A stretch of DNA of 64,000 bases from Bacillus tequilensis KCTC 13622 (GTDB lineage Bacteria; Bacillota; Bacilli; Bacillales; Bacillaceae): positions 1 to 64,000 of the forward strand of contig NZ_AYTO01000009.1 in assembly GCF_000507145.1 (NCBI RefSeq), read 5' to 3'. Below, one piece after another: positions 8,271-16,491 of the stretch (positions are counted from its first letter, which is position 1; each line of letters starts with the position of its first letter). The notes under the pieces are model-generated. The model was given only the letters and a program-made list of their open reading frames with translations, searched no databases and was not told where the DNA came from. The translations under genes and the position numbers were made by a program.

Positions 8271-9152
8271 ATGGAAATGAAGCAGCTGATCACCTTTATT
8301 ACCGCAGCAGAACATGTAAACTTCACCTTAACCGCCAAGATGCTTAACTATGCACAATCAAGCGTTACCTCTCAGATCAAATCACTTGAAGAAGAAATTG
8401 GAACTCCTTTGTTTGAACGGCTTGGCAAGCGGCTTATCCTGACAGAAGCCGGTAAAACGTTCAAATCCTATGCGGAGAAGATCATTGCGTTAACAGAAGA
8501 AGCAAAAATGGCCGCAAATCAAGTAAGAGAAACAACCGGAACCTTGAAAATCGGGGCGACGGAAAGCCAATGCACATACCGCCTTCCGCCTATCATAAAA
8601 GAATTCAAACAGACTTTTCCTCAAGTAAAGCTGATATTCAAACCGTATATTTCCAACGAACAAGCGAAAGAACAGCTCTTACAGGGCCAGCTTGATATCA
8701 CCTTTATTTTGGATGTGAACCGAACGGAAGACGCACTGCACGTTGAATCTCTGATTCAGGATGAAATCAAAATGGTAGCCGCCAATGACCATCCTTTTCC
8801 AGCAGACTCACCAGCAACCTTGAAGGATCTTCAAAACGAAACCCTTCTGTTGACAGAGGATGGGTGCTCATACCGCACGCTCTTTGAGAACACTTTACAT
8901 GACGCCGGAGTCTACCCTAACAAATTAGAATTTGTCAGCATAGAAGCCATCAAACAATGCGTGATGGCCGGACTTGGAATTGGGCTATTGCCTGAAATGA
9001 CAGTAAAAGACGATATTGCCGAAGGACGGATGAAAGAACTCAACTGGCAGAGTGATTGCCCCGTTTTCACTCAATTAGCATGGCATAAGGACAAGTGGAT
9101 GTCTGCGCCATTAAAGGCTTTTATCGATTTGACGCGAAAAACACTCAAATAA
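8271..9152 (+). CDS. ywqM: LysR family transcriptional regulator YwqM
   Basis: LysR-type regulator of standard length (293 residues). The winged helix-turn-helix occupies residues 1-60 (HVNFTLTAKMLNYAQSSVTSQIKSLEEEIGT), followed by a two-lobed co-inducer domain. Residue choice EMKQLITF at the start and IGLLPE near 245 are typical. ATG 8271 follows GAAAGGGCGAG. It stands divergent from ywqN with a perfect dyad between them, so control of ywqNO and of itself is likely. The inducer is unknown. Confidence 0.9.
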   Translation: MEMKQLITFITAAEHVNFTLTAKMLNYAQSSVTSQIKSLEEEIGTPLFERLGKRLILTEAGKTFKSYAEKIIALTEEAKMAANQVRETTGTLKIGATESQCTYRLPPIIKEFKQTFPQVKLIFKPYISNEQAKEQLLQGQLDITFILDVNRTEDALHVESLIQDEIKMVAANDHPFPADSPATLKDLQNETLLLTEDGCSYRTLFENTLHDAGVYPNKLEFVSIEAIKQCVMAGLGIGLLPEMTVKDDIAEGRMKELNWQSDCPVFTQLAWHKDKWMSAPLKAFIDLTRKTLK

Positions 9153-9205
9153 AAATCTTATCTGCAAGGACGACAAGGTTTTTGATAAAGCAGACACCAA
9201 GCATA

Positions 9206-9242
9206 CAAAAAAACACTTGATGGCTTAGAGCCTCAAGTGTTA
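9206..9242 (-). terminator. Terminator of ywqL
   Basis: AACACTTGA and TCAAGTGTT arms followed on the minus strand by seven T residues. The ywqL stop codon is inside the stem. Confidence 0.85.
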
Positions 9243-9956
9243 CACGTGATTTTTCTGATAAAATGTTCGCAAAACGTGCGTTTCAAGATCAGCCAAGCGT
9301 ACAGGGATCGGCAGCCTGCTTTCTTGATTGATCAGGCTCATCGTGATCTGATAGCTGCTTTCTAAATCAATGTCATTTCCGCAAGACAAAAAGATAGGCT
9401 TCACGTCCCGCCGCGTCCGCAGCGCCCGGCCATATACCTCGCCGTCAATGATAATATCGGTATATGCACCGACTTCATTTTCAGGCATGACGAAATCGCA
9501 GCCTTTGATTTTGAGATAGGTTTTCGCAATCCCTATCGTCGGCTTATTGAGAAAAAAAGCCGCATGGGTGGCAACGCCCATATGATTGTAATGCAGATAC
9601 CCGTTGCCATCAAACAAAAACACATCCGGCTCCGCCTCCAGCTTTTTCGCCGCTTCGATGATCAAAGGCAGCTCGCGAAACGCGAGAAAACCAGACACAT
9701 ACGGCACGCTGATTTTCCCCATGCTGTGCACCTTTTCAATGACTTCTTTCGTATCAGCGTCAATGACGATGATACTGCACACCCCGTACGGTTCCCCGTC
9801 CTGTTCCCAATAGGCGAGATCGACGCCTGCGCAGGTGTTGATGGAGTTTGGAGGGATGGTGGGTGATAGGTTGATTTTGGGTTGAAGGGATTGTTGTGTT
9901 TTTATAAATTCTTCTTTTTTGTTTAGGTTGAAGTGGTGTATTTGTTCTACATGCAT
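9240..9956 (-). CDS. nfi: Endonuclease V (deoxyinosine 3' endonuclease)
   Basis: Nuclease that cuts the second phosphodiester bond 3' of deoxyinosine and related damaged bases, starting repair of deaminated adenine. The 238-residue protein has the family motifs CAGVDLAYW (catalytic Asp near residue 45), FLAFRELP, and DGNGYLHYNHMGVATHAA with the second catalytic Asp near 115. This is ywqL in strain 168. ATG 9956 follows a purine-rich GGGGGAGCGA. It is a single-gene unit. Confidence 0.93.
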   Translation of the reverse strand: MHVEQIHHFNLNKKEEFIKTQQSLQPKINLSPTIPPNSINTCAGVDLAYWEQDGEPYGVCSIIVIDADTKEVIEKVHSMGKISVPYVSGFLAFRELPLIIEAAKKLEAEPDVFLFDGNGYLHYNHMGVATHAAFFLNKPTIGIAKTYLKIKGCDFVMPENEVGAYTDIIIDGEVYGRALRTRRDVKPIFLSCGNDIDLESSYQITMSLINQESRLPIPVRLADLETHVLRTFYQKNHV

Positions 9957-10358
9957 TAAAATCGCTCCCCCATTATTATTACTTTAACAAAGTTTAACGT
10001 ACGTAATACACTGGATATTCGCAAACTCATATACCTTCAAGTTTGGTATGACTGATACACGCCTTTCAAAGTTTGTACTTTCGTACCAATAAATCAATAA
10101 TTCATTTAGCATCTCTTGATTTCTATTAATGAGTACCTAAGATAAATTCAATAACTAAAAAAACTTGCGAACTATGTCGCAAGTTTTTACAGGCAGAGTT
10201 TTAAAGGATACTACCTGAAAAGAACTGCAATTATGATATATATGTTCGTGAATTCTTAGTAAATACAAACATATATAATCCCATTCCTCTTCTATGGTTA
10301 GTACAATCCTTAAACTTCAAACAGATTTTTTGTCACACCATAGTTCAAATCGAAATTT
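9957..10358. other. 402-base gap without a recognisable gene
   Basis: No ORF of any promise on either strand. It is A+T-rich and holds the ywqL upstream region and one strong hairpin at 10155-10189. Nothing else is recognisable. Confidence 0.6.
10155..10189. terminator. Symmetric terminator hairpin downstream of ywqK
   Basis: AAAAACTTGCGA and TCGCAAGTTTTT with a six-base loop, A-run before and T-run after, so it can work on both strands. It lies about 170 bases after the ywqK stop codon and is the first terminator downstream of the toxin operon. Confidence 0.75.
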
Positions 10359-10838
10359 TTATTTTTTCCTGCCTAAGTTGCGATTTATCTCTCTTCTTTT
10401 TAATAAAGTGACATATTGCGCGTTTTCTTTATCTTGTTCTAATTCTTTTTCAATTATAAGTTTTCCATTTTCATCCCATTCTTTATAGCTCAATTTAACT
10501 GATAACTCAACTTCACTTGTTGATTTAACAATTCCGTTTTCATGCCAATAAATACTTTTTCCATTAACTAATCCATATTTAAAGTACTCTTCACATTTTA
10601 TTTTTCCACTTTCATAAAACTCGCGATTTAAACCATGAGCTAATCCATCTTTATAGAAACAAAAATACATTAGATTCCCGTTTTCAAACAGCTCGAATGC
10701 TAATCCTGTAAAAGGTTTTCCACCTTCATCTTCTGGGTTATCAAGAATCTCGTCACTATATGAAGTAAACCACAAATCATCAAAATTCACACCATTTTTC
10801 AGGACAAAATCCTTTGTATACTTATCCTTTTCTTCCAT
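10359..10838 (-). CDS. ywqK: YwqK, immunity protein for the YwqJ toxin (MORN-like repeats)
   Basis: Antitoxin for the deaminase toxin YwqJ. The 159 residues contain MORN-type repeats (GNLMYFCFYKDGLAHGLNRE, GKIKCEEYFKYGLVNGKS, and further units), which form a beta-hairpin solenoid. I chose ATG 10838 because AGAGGTG sits seven bases before it; the upstream extension to 10946 only reads through the end of ywqJ in another frame. The start lies 17 bases inside ywqJ, so immunity is coupled to toxin synthesis. Confidence 0.85.
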   Translation of the reverse strand: MEEKDKYTKDFVLKNGVNFDDLWFTSYSDEILDNPEDEGGKPFTGLAFELFENGNLMYFCFYKDGLAHGLNREFYESGKIKCEEYFKYGLVNGKSIYWHENGIVKSTSEVELSVKLSYKEWDENGKLIIEKELEQDKENAQYVTLLKRREINRNLGRKK

Positions 10839-12624
10839 AATTAAGCACCTCTGGTATATAATGAGCTCCATCTGTAATGTATTCACAGTGTGGGCATCTT
10901 GGCATTGGGGACCCTTGGGGCATGAATTTATTAATTTTCCTTGCACTTATTACATATACCATAAATTCGTCTAGCTTTGCATCTGCCCTCGACAATAATG
11001 CCTCATTTAAAGCATACACTTCAGCATGAGAGCCGGCACCCAAAGTTTTTTCATAACCTGTTTTTAAATCATACGGCATATTGTTTATTCTATTTTTTAT
11101 AATGTCATGTTGCACTTCAGGAGAGTAACCCTTAGATTCATTGATACCAAAGAAGTATTTACCAGTTTTCTTATCAAGAACACCAGCAAATGCAGGCCCT
11201 CTTTGCTTCTTCCCTACTCCTTTACTAATCAATTTATTTAGTTCTTGATGTACTTCTCCTCTTAAATTAATTCTTTGGTGAAGTTCCTCTTTTGATATTT
11301 CACCGTATTTATTTCGTAAGTAATCAATTCGGCTAGGTTTTTGAGAAATATCCACCTTTTTTGACTTAGGAATTGATGCATTATGATAAGGAGCATTAGC
11401 TTTTTGCAATTTATCAACATATCTAGCTGAACTAATTCCAACTAAACTCAAAGCCGCTTCCAGCGCCCCTTGCTTCCGCTTCTCCTCAGACACTTTGTTT
11501 CCAAACATATCTTTCCCTGTGACAGCTTCTGAGAATCCGTTTGATGCCACGAGGCCGTATGCGCCCATTTCTGTCATTTTGAGAATGTCTAGGGATTTTC
11601 CAGTTTTGTAGGCGTCTAAAGCGTGTTCTGCGGCAATTGCCGCTTTTCCAGTTTTGTAGATGGCTTTTCCGCCTTTAAAGGCGCGGCCTGCCCAGCCGAC
11701 GACCGGTATAAATCCGGCTGCGGCCATCGCTCCCGCTGTCACACGTTCTGCGGCGGAGAGTTTTTCTCCGGTAACCGGATCAACGCCTTCGGTTGCCCTT
11801 TTATAATCATAATAGCCAGTGACTTCTCCAGTAAAGTTGCAAACTCCATCCCATGTTTTTTCGTACCACGGTTTGTTCGCTTCTTCCTCGGCTTTTTCCT
11901 GGAGCCGCCTTGCTTCTGCTTGCTGGGTTTTTGCATCAATATAGGTCGTTCCCTGTTTTTCTGCTTCAATGACGCTTTTGTAGATTTCATTGCTTTGGAA
12001 AGCTTTTTTGTCGTAATACATAGGGGATGCGCTTTTCCCGTTGCTGGTGGCTTGCATGAGAACGGAATATTTGCTGAGCACCGCGTTGTCCAGAGATTCT
12101 AAATTTTGATATTCAGTAGTGAGGGATTCGTCAAGCTTATCGACTGCCGTGATTGTGTCACGTCTGATTTTTTGGGCATCGCCCATCTTATCTGCATAGT
12201 CTTCAAGCGTGTACATGTCGAGATCAATAATATCGCTGATGCCAGACAAAATAGAATCGATTTCTTCTTTATGAGCGGAGACAATCTCAGAGGCTTTCAA
12301 GTCTCCGTTGGGCAGCTCATGATCCAAAAATGAAGTCTCCACGTATGAATCACTGAGTTCTTGATCTTTAATATCTCCCGAGATGCCATTTAAAAACGCA
12401 ATTTGAGCAGAGACAAGCGTCAGCCAGCTTTCGACGATTTCCGCCTGCCCCTGAAAGAAATCTTTAATATTGTCCGCGCCTTTCCCTTTAAAATTGTCGC
12501 CTAAATCTGCCACTTCCTGAAACGCTTTTTTCAGCGTGTTCAGCTGCTCTTCCAGCGTCTCATATTGCTTTTTTCTGCTCTTCGCTTCTTCGATTAAAGA
12601 TTTTGATTCAAATACTTTACTCAT
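10822..12624 (-). CDS. ywqJ: LXG-domain polymorphic toxin YwqJ with C-terminal deaminase domain
   Basis: Secreted toxin of the LXG class exported by the type VII (Yuk/Ess) system. Residues 1 to about 230 are the LXG helical domain (starts MSKVFESKSLIEEAKSRKKQYETLEEQL). Around 285-345 is a pretoxin linker rich in Gly/Ala (AAGFIPVVGWAGRAFKGG). The C-terminal domain is a YwqJ-type nucleic acid deaminase: zinc ligands in SHAEVYALNEA (about 537-547) and PRCPHCEY (about 577-584). 600 residues match the strain 168 protein. No signal peptide, as expected. It sits between its small export partners ywqHI and the immunity gene ywqK. Confidence 0.92.
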   Translation of the reverse strand: MSKVFESKSLIEEAKSRKKQYETLEEQLNTLKKAFQEVADLGDNFKGKGADNIKDFFQGQAEIVESWLTLVSAQIAFLNGISGDIKDQELSDSYVETSFLDHELPNGDLKASEIVSAHKEEIDSILSGISDIIDLDMYTLEDYADKMGDAQKIRRDTITAVDKLDESLTTEYQNLESLDNAVLSKYSVLMQATSNGKSASPMYYDKKAFQSNEIYKSVIEAEKQGTTYIDAKTQQAEARRLQEKAEEEANKPWYEKTWDGVCNFTGEVTGYYDYKRATEGVDPVTGEKLSAAERVTAGAMAAAGFIPVVGWAGRAFKGGKAIYKTGKAAIAAEHALDAYKTGKSLDILKMTEMGAYGLVASNGFSEAVTGKDMFGNKVSEEKRKQGALEAALSLVGISSARYVDKLQKANAPYHNASIPKSKKVDISQKPSRIDYLRNKYGEISKEELHQRINLRGEVHQELNKLISKGVGKKQRGPAFAGVLDKKTGKYFFGINESKGYSPEVQHDIIKNRINNMPYDLKTGYEKTLGAGSHAEVYALNEALLSRADAKLDEFMVYVISARKINKFMPQGSPMPRCPHCEYITDGAHYIPEVLNYGRKG

Positions 12625-12642
12625 CGCACTGCCCTTTCTGTT

Positions 12643-12903
12643 CTATTTTACCGCTATCGCCTCGTCCTGTTCTTTGAGTGAATCTACGTTATCCTTTGTA
12701 TCCTCGATATTTTTCTGTACCGCTTTTTTATAGTCTCCGAGCATGGTTTTGATGTTCTCCTCACGCTCATGATATTTTTTCGTATAATCGAGTTTGTTTT
12801 TTCCATTAGACCCGGCGGCGCCGATTGATACATCAGCAAGCGCATCTTTGACAGAATCCAATGTTTTGATGACTGTGTCGTACTTCAGCTTAATTTCTGA
12901 CAT
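12643..12903 (-). CDS. ywqI: YwqI, small helical partner of the LXG toxin
   Basis: 86-residue all-helical protein of the WXG100-like small families encoded just before LXG toxins (DUF5344 as I recall). It begins MSEIKLKYDTVIKTLDSVK and has heptad-like polar helices. Such proteins bind the LXG domain and take it to the type VII secretion machine. It lies 18 bases before ywqJ and nine after ywqH. Confidence 0.85.
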   Translation of the reverse strand: MSEIKLKYDTVIKTLDSVKDALADVSIGAAGSNGKNKLDYTKKYHEREENIKTMLGDYKKAVQKNIEDTKDNVDSLKEQDEAIAVK

Positions 12904-12912
12904 AAAAAAAGA

Positions 12913-13335
12913 TCACCACCATTTTAGTTTGCTAATTTGTTTTCCTGCTTCTTCTAAGAAATCTTCTCCCTTAGCAAGAAGATCGCCTGCGGTATTCGCT
13001 GCGCTTTTTGTCAAATTCAGCTCAAATTTCTCTGCTTCAAGCCTAAGTATTTTGCTTTGAATCGAAGCCATATAATGGTTATATTTATCATTCACAATCT
13101 TAGATGCTTCCGATTTCGCCTCTTCTCTGCCTTTGTCGAAATCATCCGCTTTTGTTCCCGTCCAGTGCTTGCCCAATTCCGGTTTCACAATTTCTTTGAT
13201 TTCAGTAATGGCCTCTTCTTGCAGGGTGTCTATGTCTTTTTTTGCTTTTTTCAGTTTTTCGATCTTGTCTTCCACGTCGGAAATTTTTCCGTTGAGCGAA
13301 CTTTTGATATCCGCCAGCATACTTTCATAACCCAT
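12913..13335 (-). CDS. ywqH: YwqH, small helical partner of the LXG toxin
   Basis: First gene of the toxin operon; 140 residues, almost entirely helical with predicted coiled coil around residues 5-45 (DIKSSLNGKISDVEDKIEK). It belongs to the DUF5082-type partners of LXG toxins. I chose ATG 13335 because GAGGTG sits six bases before it; the GTG at 13344 is part of that ribosome site. The sequence shows the usual ywqH-ywqI-ywqJ-ywqK order. Confidence 0.85.
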   Translation of the reverse strand: MGYESMLADIKSSLNGKISDVEDKIEKLKKAKKDIDTLQEEAITEIKEIVKPELGKHWTGTKADDFDKGREEAKSEASKIVNDKYNHYMASIQSKILRLEAEKFELNLTKSAANTAGDLLAKGEDFLEEAGKQISKLKWW

Positions 13336-13665
13336 CTGAATCACCTCTTAATACTCAAAAAGTCGTATGGAGGGGCTGATGAAGATAGACTTTTCCATAC
13401 TTTATTTCCATATATTATATTTTAAAATAGCCAGAAGGCGGCTTAAATAGGGTAAACGGCTTAATTTAGGCGTATAATGCTCTCAAAAGGTAGGTCTACG
13501 AGCTTGTTTTTGTTCGTTATACAGCTAATGAAAACGTTTCGCAAAATGAAAACACCTAAAGTCATAGTTAAAAAGGCACTTGAAAGCGACAGATGCTATT
13601 GATCTGCCGCTTCTTATTTTGTTGTAATTACTGTAAAGATGGCGATAATGAGTGTATCCAGGCCG
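13336..13665. other. 330-base stretch upstream of the toxin operon, no intact gene
   Basis: Holds the ywqH promoter region (TATAAT near 13410 on the minus strand, no good -35 box), then an A+T-rich stretch and a hairpin (13582-13620). No intact ORF is convincing. Confidence 0.5.
13582..13620. terminator. Hairpin, orphan terminator candidate
   Basis: AAAGCGACAGAT and ATCTGCCGCTT arms, followed on the plus strand by a T-rich tail. No intact gene now ends here, so it may have belonged to a lost gene. Confidence 0.5.
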
Positions 13666-13905
13666 ATGATGTAATTTTTTGTTGTCTTTCCTTTTCTGTC
13701 CTTCTTTGTTTTCGGTATTGCAGGCACATTGCTGTTTCCAAAACATGGTCTTTGGTCAATGCCTCTTACGGTGCTGAGCTTATTGATTATGTTTATGTTC
13801 TGCATCGATTCGGCCGCGTCTGATTTTGTCTTTTGGCTTATATTATTTCCGCTTCTGACCCTATTGGCATCAGGAGTGACCCTTTGGATCAAAAGCTTAT
13901 ATTAG
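13666..13905 (+). pseudogene. Small membrane protein gene with stop at codon 3 (DUF2651-like)
   Basis: In one frame, ATG ATG is followed at once by TAA (13672-13674), and then 76 codons run open to TAG at 13903. The peptide is strongly hydrophobic with three membrane segments (VFPFLSFFVFGIAGTLL, then LTVLSLLIMFMF, then FWLILFPLLTLLASGV) and resembles the small DUF2651 membrane family from memory. A CAA-to-TAA change would explain the stop. The 3' end overlaps the end of the ywqG wreck on the other strand. A real start further in cannot be excluded. Confidence 0.5.
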
Positions 13906-14105
13906 CTGCAGTCCCAGTTGTACAAAACGTTTGAAAAATCTTTTTTCCTTAACCGAGGTCACTCCACATGAATCAATATCATCGTCTCAATCCATTTGCA
14001 AAAGAATGATGGTGGGTTTCCCGCGGATCATCCTTAGTAAAAGAAGCGTATCCGCCGATTTTATGACCGAAGCCGTTTTCAGCCACTTCATTCATCCGCA
14101 ATAGA
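13902..14105 (-). pseudogene. ywqG: Remnant of ywqG (DUF1963), frameshifted and deleted
   Basis: Two pieces match the C-terminal third of YwqG as I remember it: [19 protein letters not shown] followed by DPRE (near 14090-14020), and RKKDFSNVLYNWDCS ending in TAA at 13902-13904. Between them the frame is lost: QMD-stop-DDDIDS corresponds to a QIDSDDDIDS stretch, and a segment before RKKDF is deleted. The first two thirds of the gene are gone, up to the ugd terminator. In strain 168 an intact gene of 261 codons lies here between ywqH and ywqF. Confidence 0.8.
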
Positions 14106-14107
14106 CG

Positions 14108-14138
14108 AAAAAAAAGACTGGCGCTCAGCCAGTCTTTG
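14108..14138 (-). terminator. Terminator of ugd (ywqF)
   Basis: AAAGACTGGC and GCCAGTCTTT arms with a GCTCA loop, followed on the minus strand by eight T residues. Confidence 0.85.
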
Positions 14139-14150
14139 CTTTGACAACTA

Positions 14151-15470
14151 TTAAATTGCGCCAGAAGGAACAACCGCCTTCCGTCCCACAGAATAATACT
14201 CTACCCCAGCGGCCGCAGCTTCATCCAATGTATAGCAGTTTCTGCCGTCAAATATGAGCGGCGTTTCCATTAGATCCTGATAAGCTGTTAACGGAAATTG
14301 TTTAATGTCGGCCCAGTCGGTTAAAATCATGACGGCGTCGGCCCCTTTGACTGCTTCCTCGATCGTCTCTTTGTATTCAACAGCTTCTGGCAAAACACGC
14401 TTCGCATGGCCGGCGGCAATGGGATCGTATGCGTTAATATGGGCGTCGAGCGCAGCGAGGCGGTCCGCAATGACAATCGACGGCGCTTCCCTCATATCAT
14501 CTGTATTCGGTTTAAATGACAGTCCTAAAAGAGCAATCGTTTTTCCCGTCACCCCGCCGAGCCTGTTCAGCGCTTTATCGACCAGCATCGCCTGCTGATT
14601 GTTGTTGACCTTAATGACCGATTTCAGCAGTTCAAAATTATGCTCGACATTGCCTGCAATTTGCACGAGGGCGTTTGTGTCCTTCGGAAAACAGGAGCCG
14701 CCGTAGCCTATGCCCGCTTTTAAAAACTGGCTCCCGATCCGCTTATCCTGTCCCATGCCGTACGCGACTGCTTCAATATCGGCGCCGACCTTTTCACATA
14801 TATTCGAAATTTCATTTATAAAACTAATCTTAGTGGCCAGAAAAGCATTCGAGGCATATTTGATCATCTCGGCGCTTCTGATATCCGTTTGATAAATCGG
14901 GATTTGAAACGGGCTGAAAAGCTCCTCAAGCGTCTTGGCGGTTTTCTGATCCGCTGTTCCAATCACGATCCTGTCGCCATGAAAGGTGTCATAGATCGCC
15001 GACCCTTCACGTAAAAATTCCGGGTTGGATGCCACTGAAATGCTGACAGGCTCCGATAGATGTTCAGTGATCAGTCCATCAATCAAATCGTTTGTCCCGA
15101 CTGGCACTGTGCTTTTCGTTACCACGATGGTGTCCTTTTTGACATGTCGAGCGATGCATTTGGCCACATCTGTAATATGCGCCAAATCCGCGTGCCCGTC
15201 GCTTTTCTGGGGCGTGCCGACCGCTATAAAAATAATGTCTGCCTGTGTCAGGCCTTTCTCATAGCTCGTTTCAAAGTCCAGCCGTCCATCAGCTGTATTT
15301 TTTCTCATCAGCTCTTCAAGACCCGGTTCAAATATAGGGGAAATGCCCTTTCTCATCTCATCAATCTTGTGAGCGTCAATATCAATGCAGGTTACATGAT
15401 GTCCAATCTCAGAAAGAGAAACACCTGTCACAAGACCGACATAGCCTGTTCCGATGACTGTTATATTCAT
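14151..15470 (-). CDS. ugd: UDP-glucose 6-dehydrogenase YwqF (Ugd)
   Basis: Oxidises UDP-glucose to UDP-glucuronate with two NAD+. Rossmann loop [10 protein letters not shown] at residues 7-16; catalytic Cys in GGSCFPKDT near 258-266; C-terminal UDP-binding domain. I chose ATG 15470 (439 residues) after GGAGGG; the upstream extension has no site. In B. subtilis it is a substrate of PtkA, which activates it, and here it is the next gene after ptpZ on the same strand, 196 bases away, so phosphoregulation by the neighbouring kinase and phosphatase is likely. Confidence 0.93.
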   Translation of the reverse strand: MNITVIGTGYVGLVTGVSLSEIGHHVTCIDIDAHKIDEMRKGISPIFEPGLEELMRKNTADGRLDFETSYEKGLTQADIIFIAVGTPQKSDGHADLAHITDVAKCIARHVKKDTIVVTKSTVPVGTNDLIDGLITEHLSEPVSISVASNPEFLREGSAIYDTFHGDRIVIGTADQKTAKTLEELFSPFQIPIYQTDIRSAEMIKYASNAFLATKISFINEISNICEKVGADIEAVAYGMGQDKRIGSQFLKAGIGYGGSCFPKDTNALVQIAGNVEHNFELLKSVIKVNNNQQAMLVDKALNRLGGVTGKTIALLGLSFKPNTDDMREAPSIVIADRLAALDAHINAYDPIAAGHAKRVLPEAVEYKETIEEAVKGADAVMILTDWADIKQFPLTAYQDLMETPLIFDGRNCYTLDEAAAAGVEYYSVGRKAVVPSGAI

Positions 15471-15666
15471 CTGTTTCCCTCCAACAGTTAAATTGCTGCT
15501 TTGCAGCTTTCGTATTATCGTATGAGAGCATCCTATCATGCATGCGGATGATCTCCAGCGCAGCCTGTCGGGTACAGCCTGTACAGATTTCTGAAATGTG
15601 ATTCAATCATACAATATACTATTATATCGCTCTCATAAAGAAAGTGGTGAAATGAAAACCGGGTGT

Positions 15667-16431
15667 TTAAAAGAGCCCAAATAATTTTCTTCTTTTGACC
15701 CGCTGCGGAGGCCGTCTAGTGATCGTCTGGTTTTGCAGAAGAAGCTCGGCGTTTTCCGTCAGCATATAAGGGCATTCCGAACCGAATTCTTTCTCAAGAA
15801 CATGAAGGGCTTTCTGGTAATGAAAGTCTCTTGTTTTCAGATTATGAGCATCTGAGGCTACGAAATGAACCAAATGGGCTTCAGTCAGCCGAAGAGAAAA
15901 TGCTTTCAGCTGTTTTCCGAAAGTCCCTGCAAGACTTCCTGAAGTAATCTGAGATGACGCGCCTTTTTCCACAAGGTGATACAGCAAGGACGGGTTTTCG
16001 CGAAATTCCCTGTTGCGTTCTGGATGGGCGATAACTGGTATATATCCTTTCAGCTGCAAATCATAAAAAAGCTGCTCCGCATATCGGGGAACGTGATCAA
16101 ATGGAAATTCAATCAGGATGTATTTCGTATCATTCAGCGAAAGCAGCTGCCGATCAGATAGGTCCTGTTCCAAACCGCCGTAGATTCGAATTTCCTGACC
16201 CGGAAGCACGGTTAATGGGATGTTTTCTTTAATCAAACGTTTGTTTAACTGATCTGCCGCTTCTCTGACTGCGGCTGGCTCGTTTTCGTACACACCGTTC
16301 TTATGATGCGGTGTCGCAATGATGCTCCTGATTCCCTGACGGCCAGCGGCTCTTGCCATTTCTATGCTGTCGGCTGAATCGCCTGCCCCGTCATCCATTG
16401 CCGGAAGAATGTGACAGTGAATATCTATCAT
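15667..16431 (-). CDS. ptpZ: Tyrosine-protein phosphatase PtpZ (YwqE)
   Basis: Metal-dependent phosphotyrosine phosphatase of the PHP / CpsB-CapC family that reverses PtkA phosphorylation. Metal-binding motifs are visible: MIDIHCHILPAMDDGA at the N-terminus, TPHHKNGVY near 40, HPERNREF near 137, and VASDAHN near 192. 254 residues is the family size. ATG 16431 follows GGGAGG. It lies 49 bases after ptkA, but an A+T-rich hairpin between them could cut expression. Confidence 0.93.
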   Translation of the reverse strand: MIDIHCHILPAMDDGAGDSADSIEMARAAGRQGIRSIIATPHHKNGVYENEPAAVREAADQLNKRLIKENIPLTVLPGQEIRIYGGLEQDLSDRQLLSLNDTKYILIEFPFDHVPRYAEQLFYDLQLKGYIPVIAHPERNREFRENPSLLYHLVEKGASSQITSGSLAGTFGKQLKAFSLRLTEAHLVHFVASDAHNLKTRDFHYQKALHVLEKEFGSECPYMLTENAELLLQNQTITRRPPQRVKRRKLFGLF

Positions 16432-16453
16432 GTCTTAGCCTCCCTTTTTTCGC

Positions 16454-16491
16454 AAAAATAAATAACGGGCAAGACGCACGTTATTTATTTT
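16454..16491 (-). terminator. Hairpin over the ptkA stop codon
   Basis: AAAATAAATAACG and CGTTATTTATTTT arms around an 11-base loop. The stem is A+T-rich, so it may be an attenuator or processing site rather than a full terminator between ptkA and ptpZ. Confidence 0.55.

Noticed and set aside
11623..12102. 159-codon plus-strand ORF inside ywqJ
   Set aside because: Lies wholly antisense to a certain gene, no ribosome site, no recognisable domain.
13614..13892. 92-codon minus-strand ORF ending in a hydrophobic tail (IIGLDTLIIAIFTVITTK)
   Set aside because: The tail could be a real membrane segment and the hairpin 13582-13620 follows it, but most of the ORF is the mirror of the hydrophobic plus-strand frame. 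No start signal. Kept only as a doubt.
15060..15491. 143-codon plus-strand ORF opposite ugd
   Set aside because: Antisense shadow of the conserved ugd gene.
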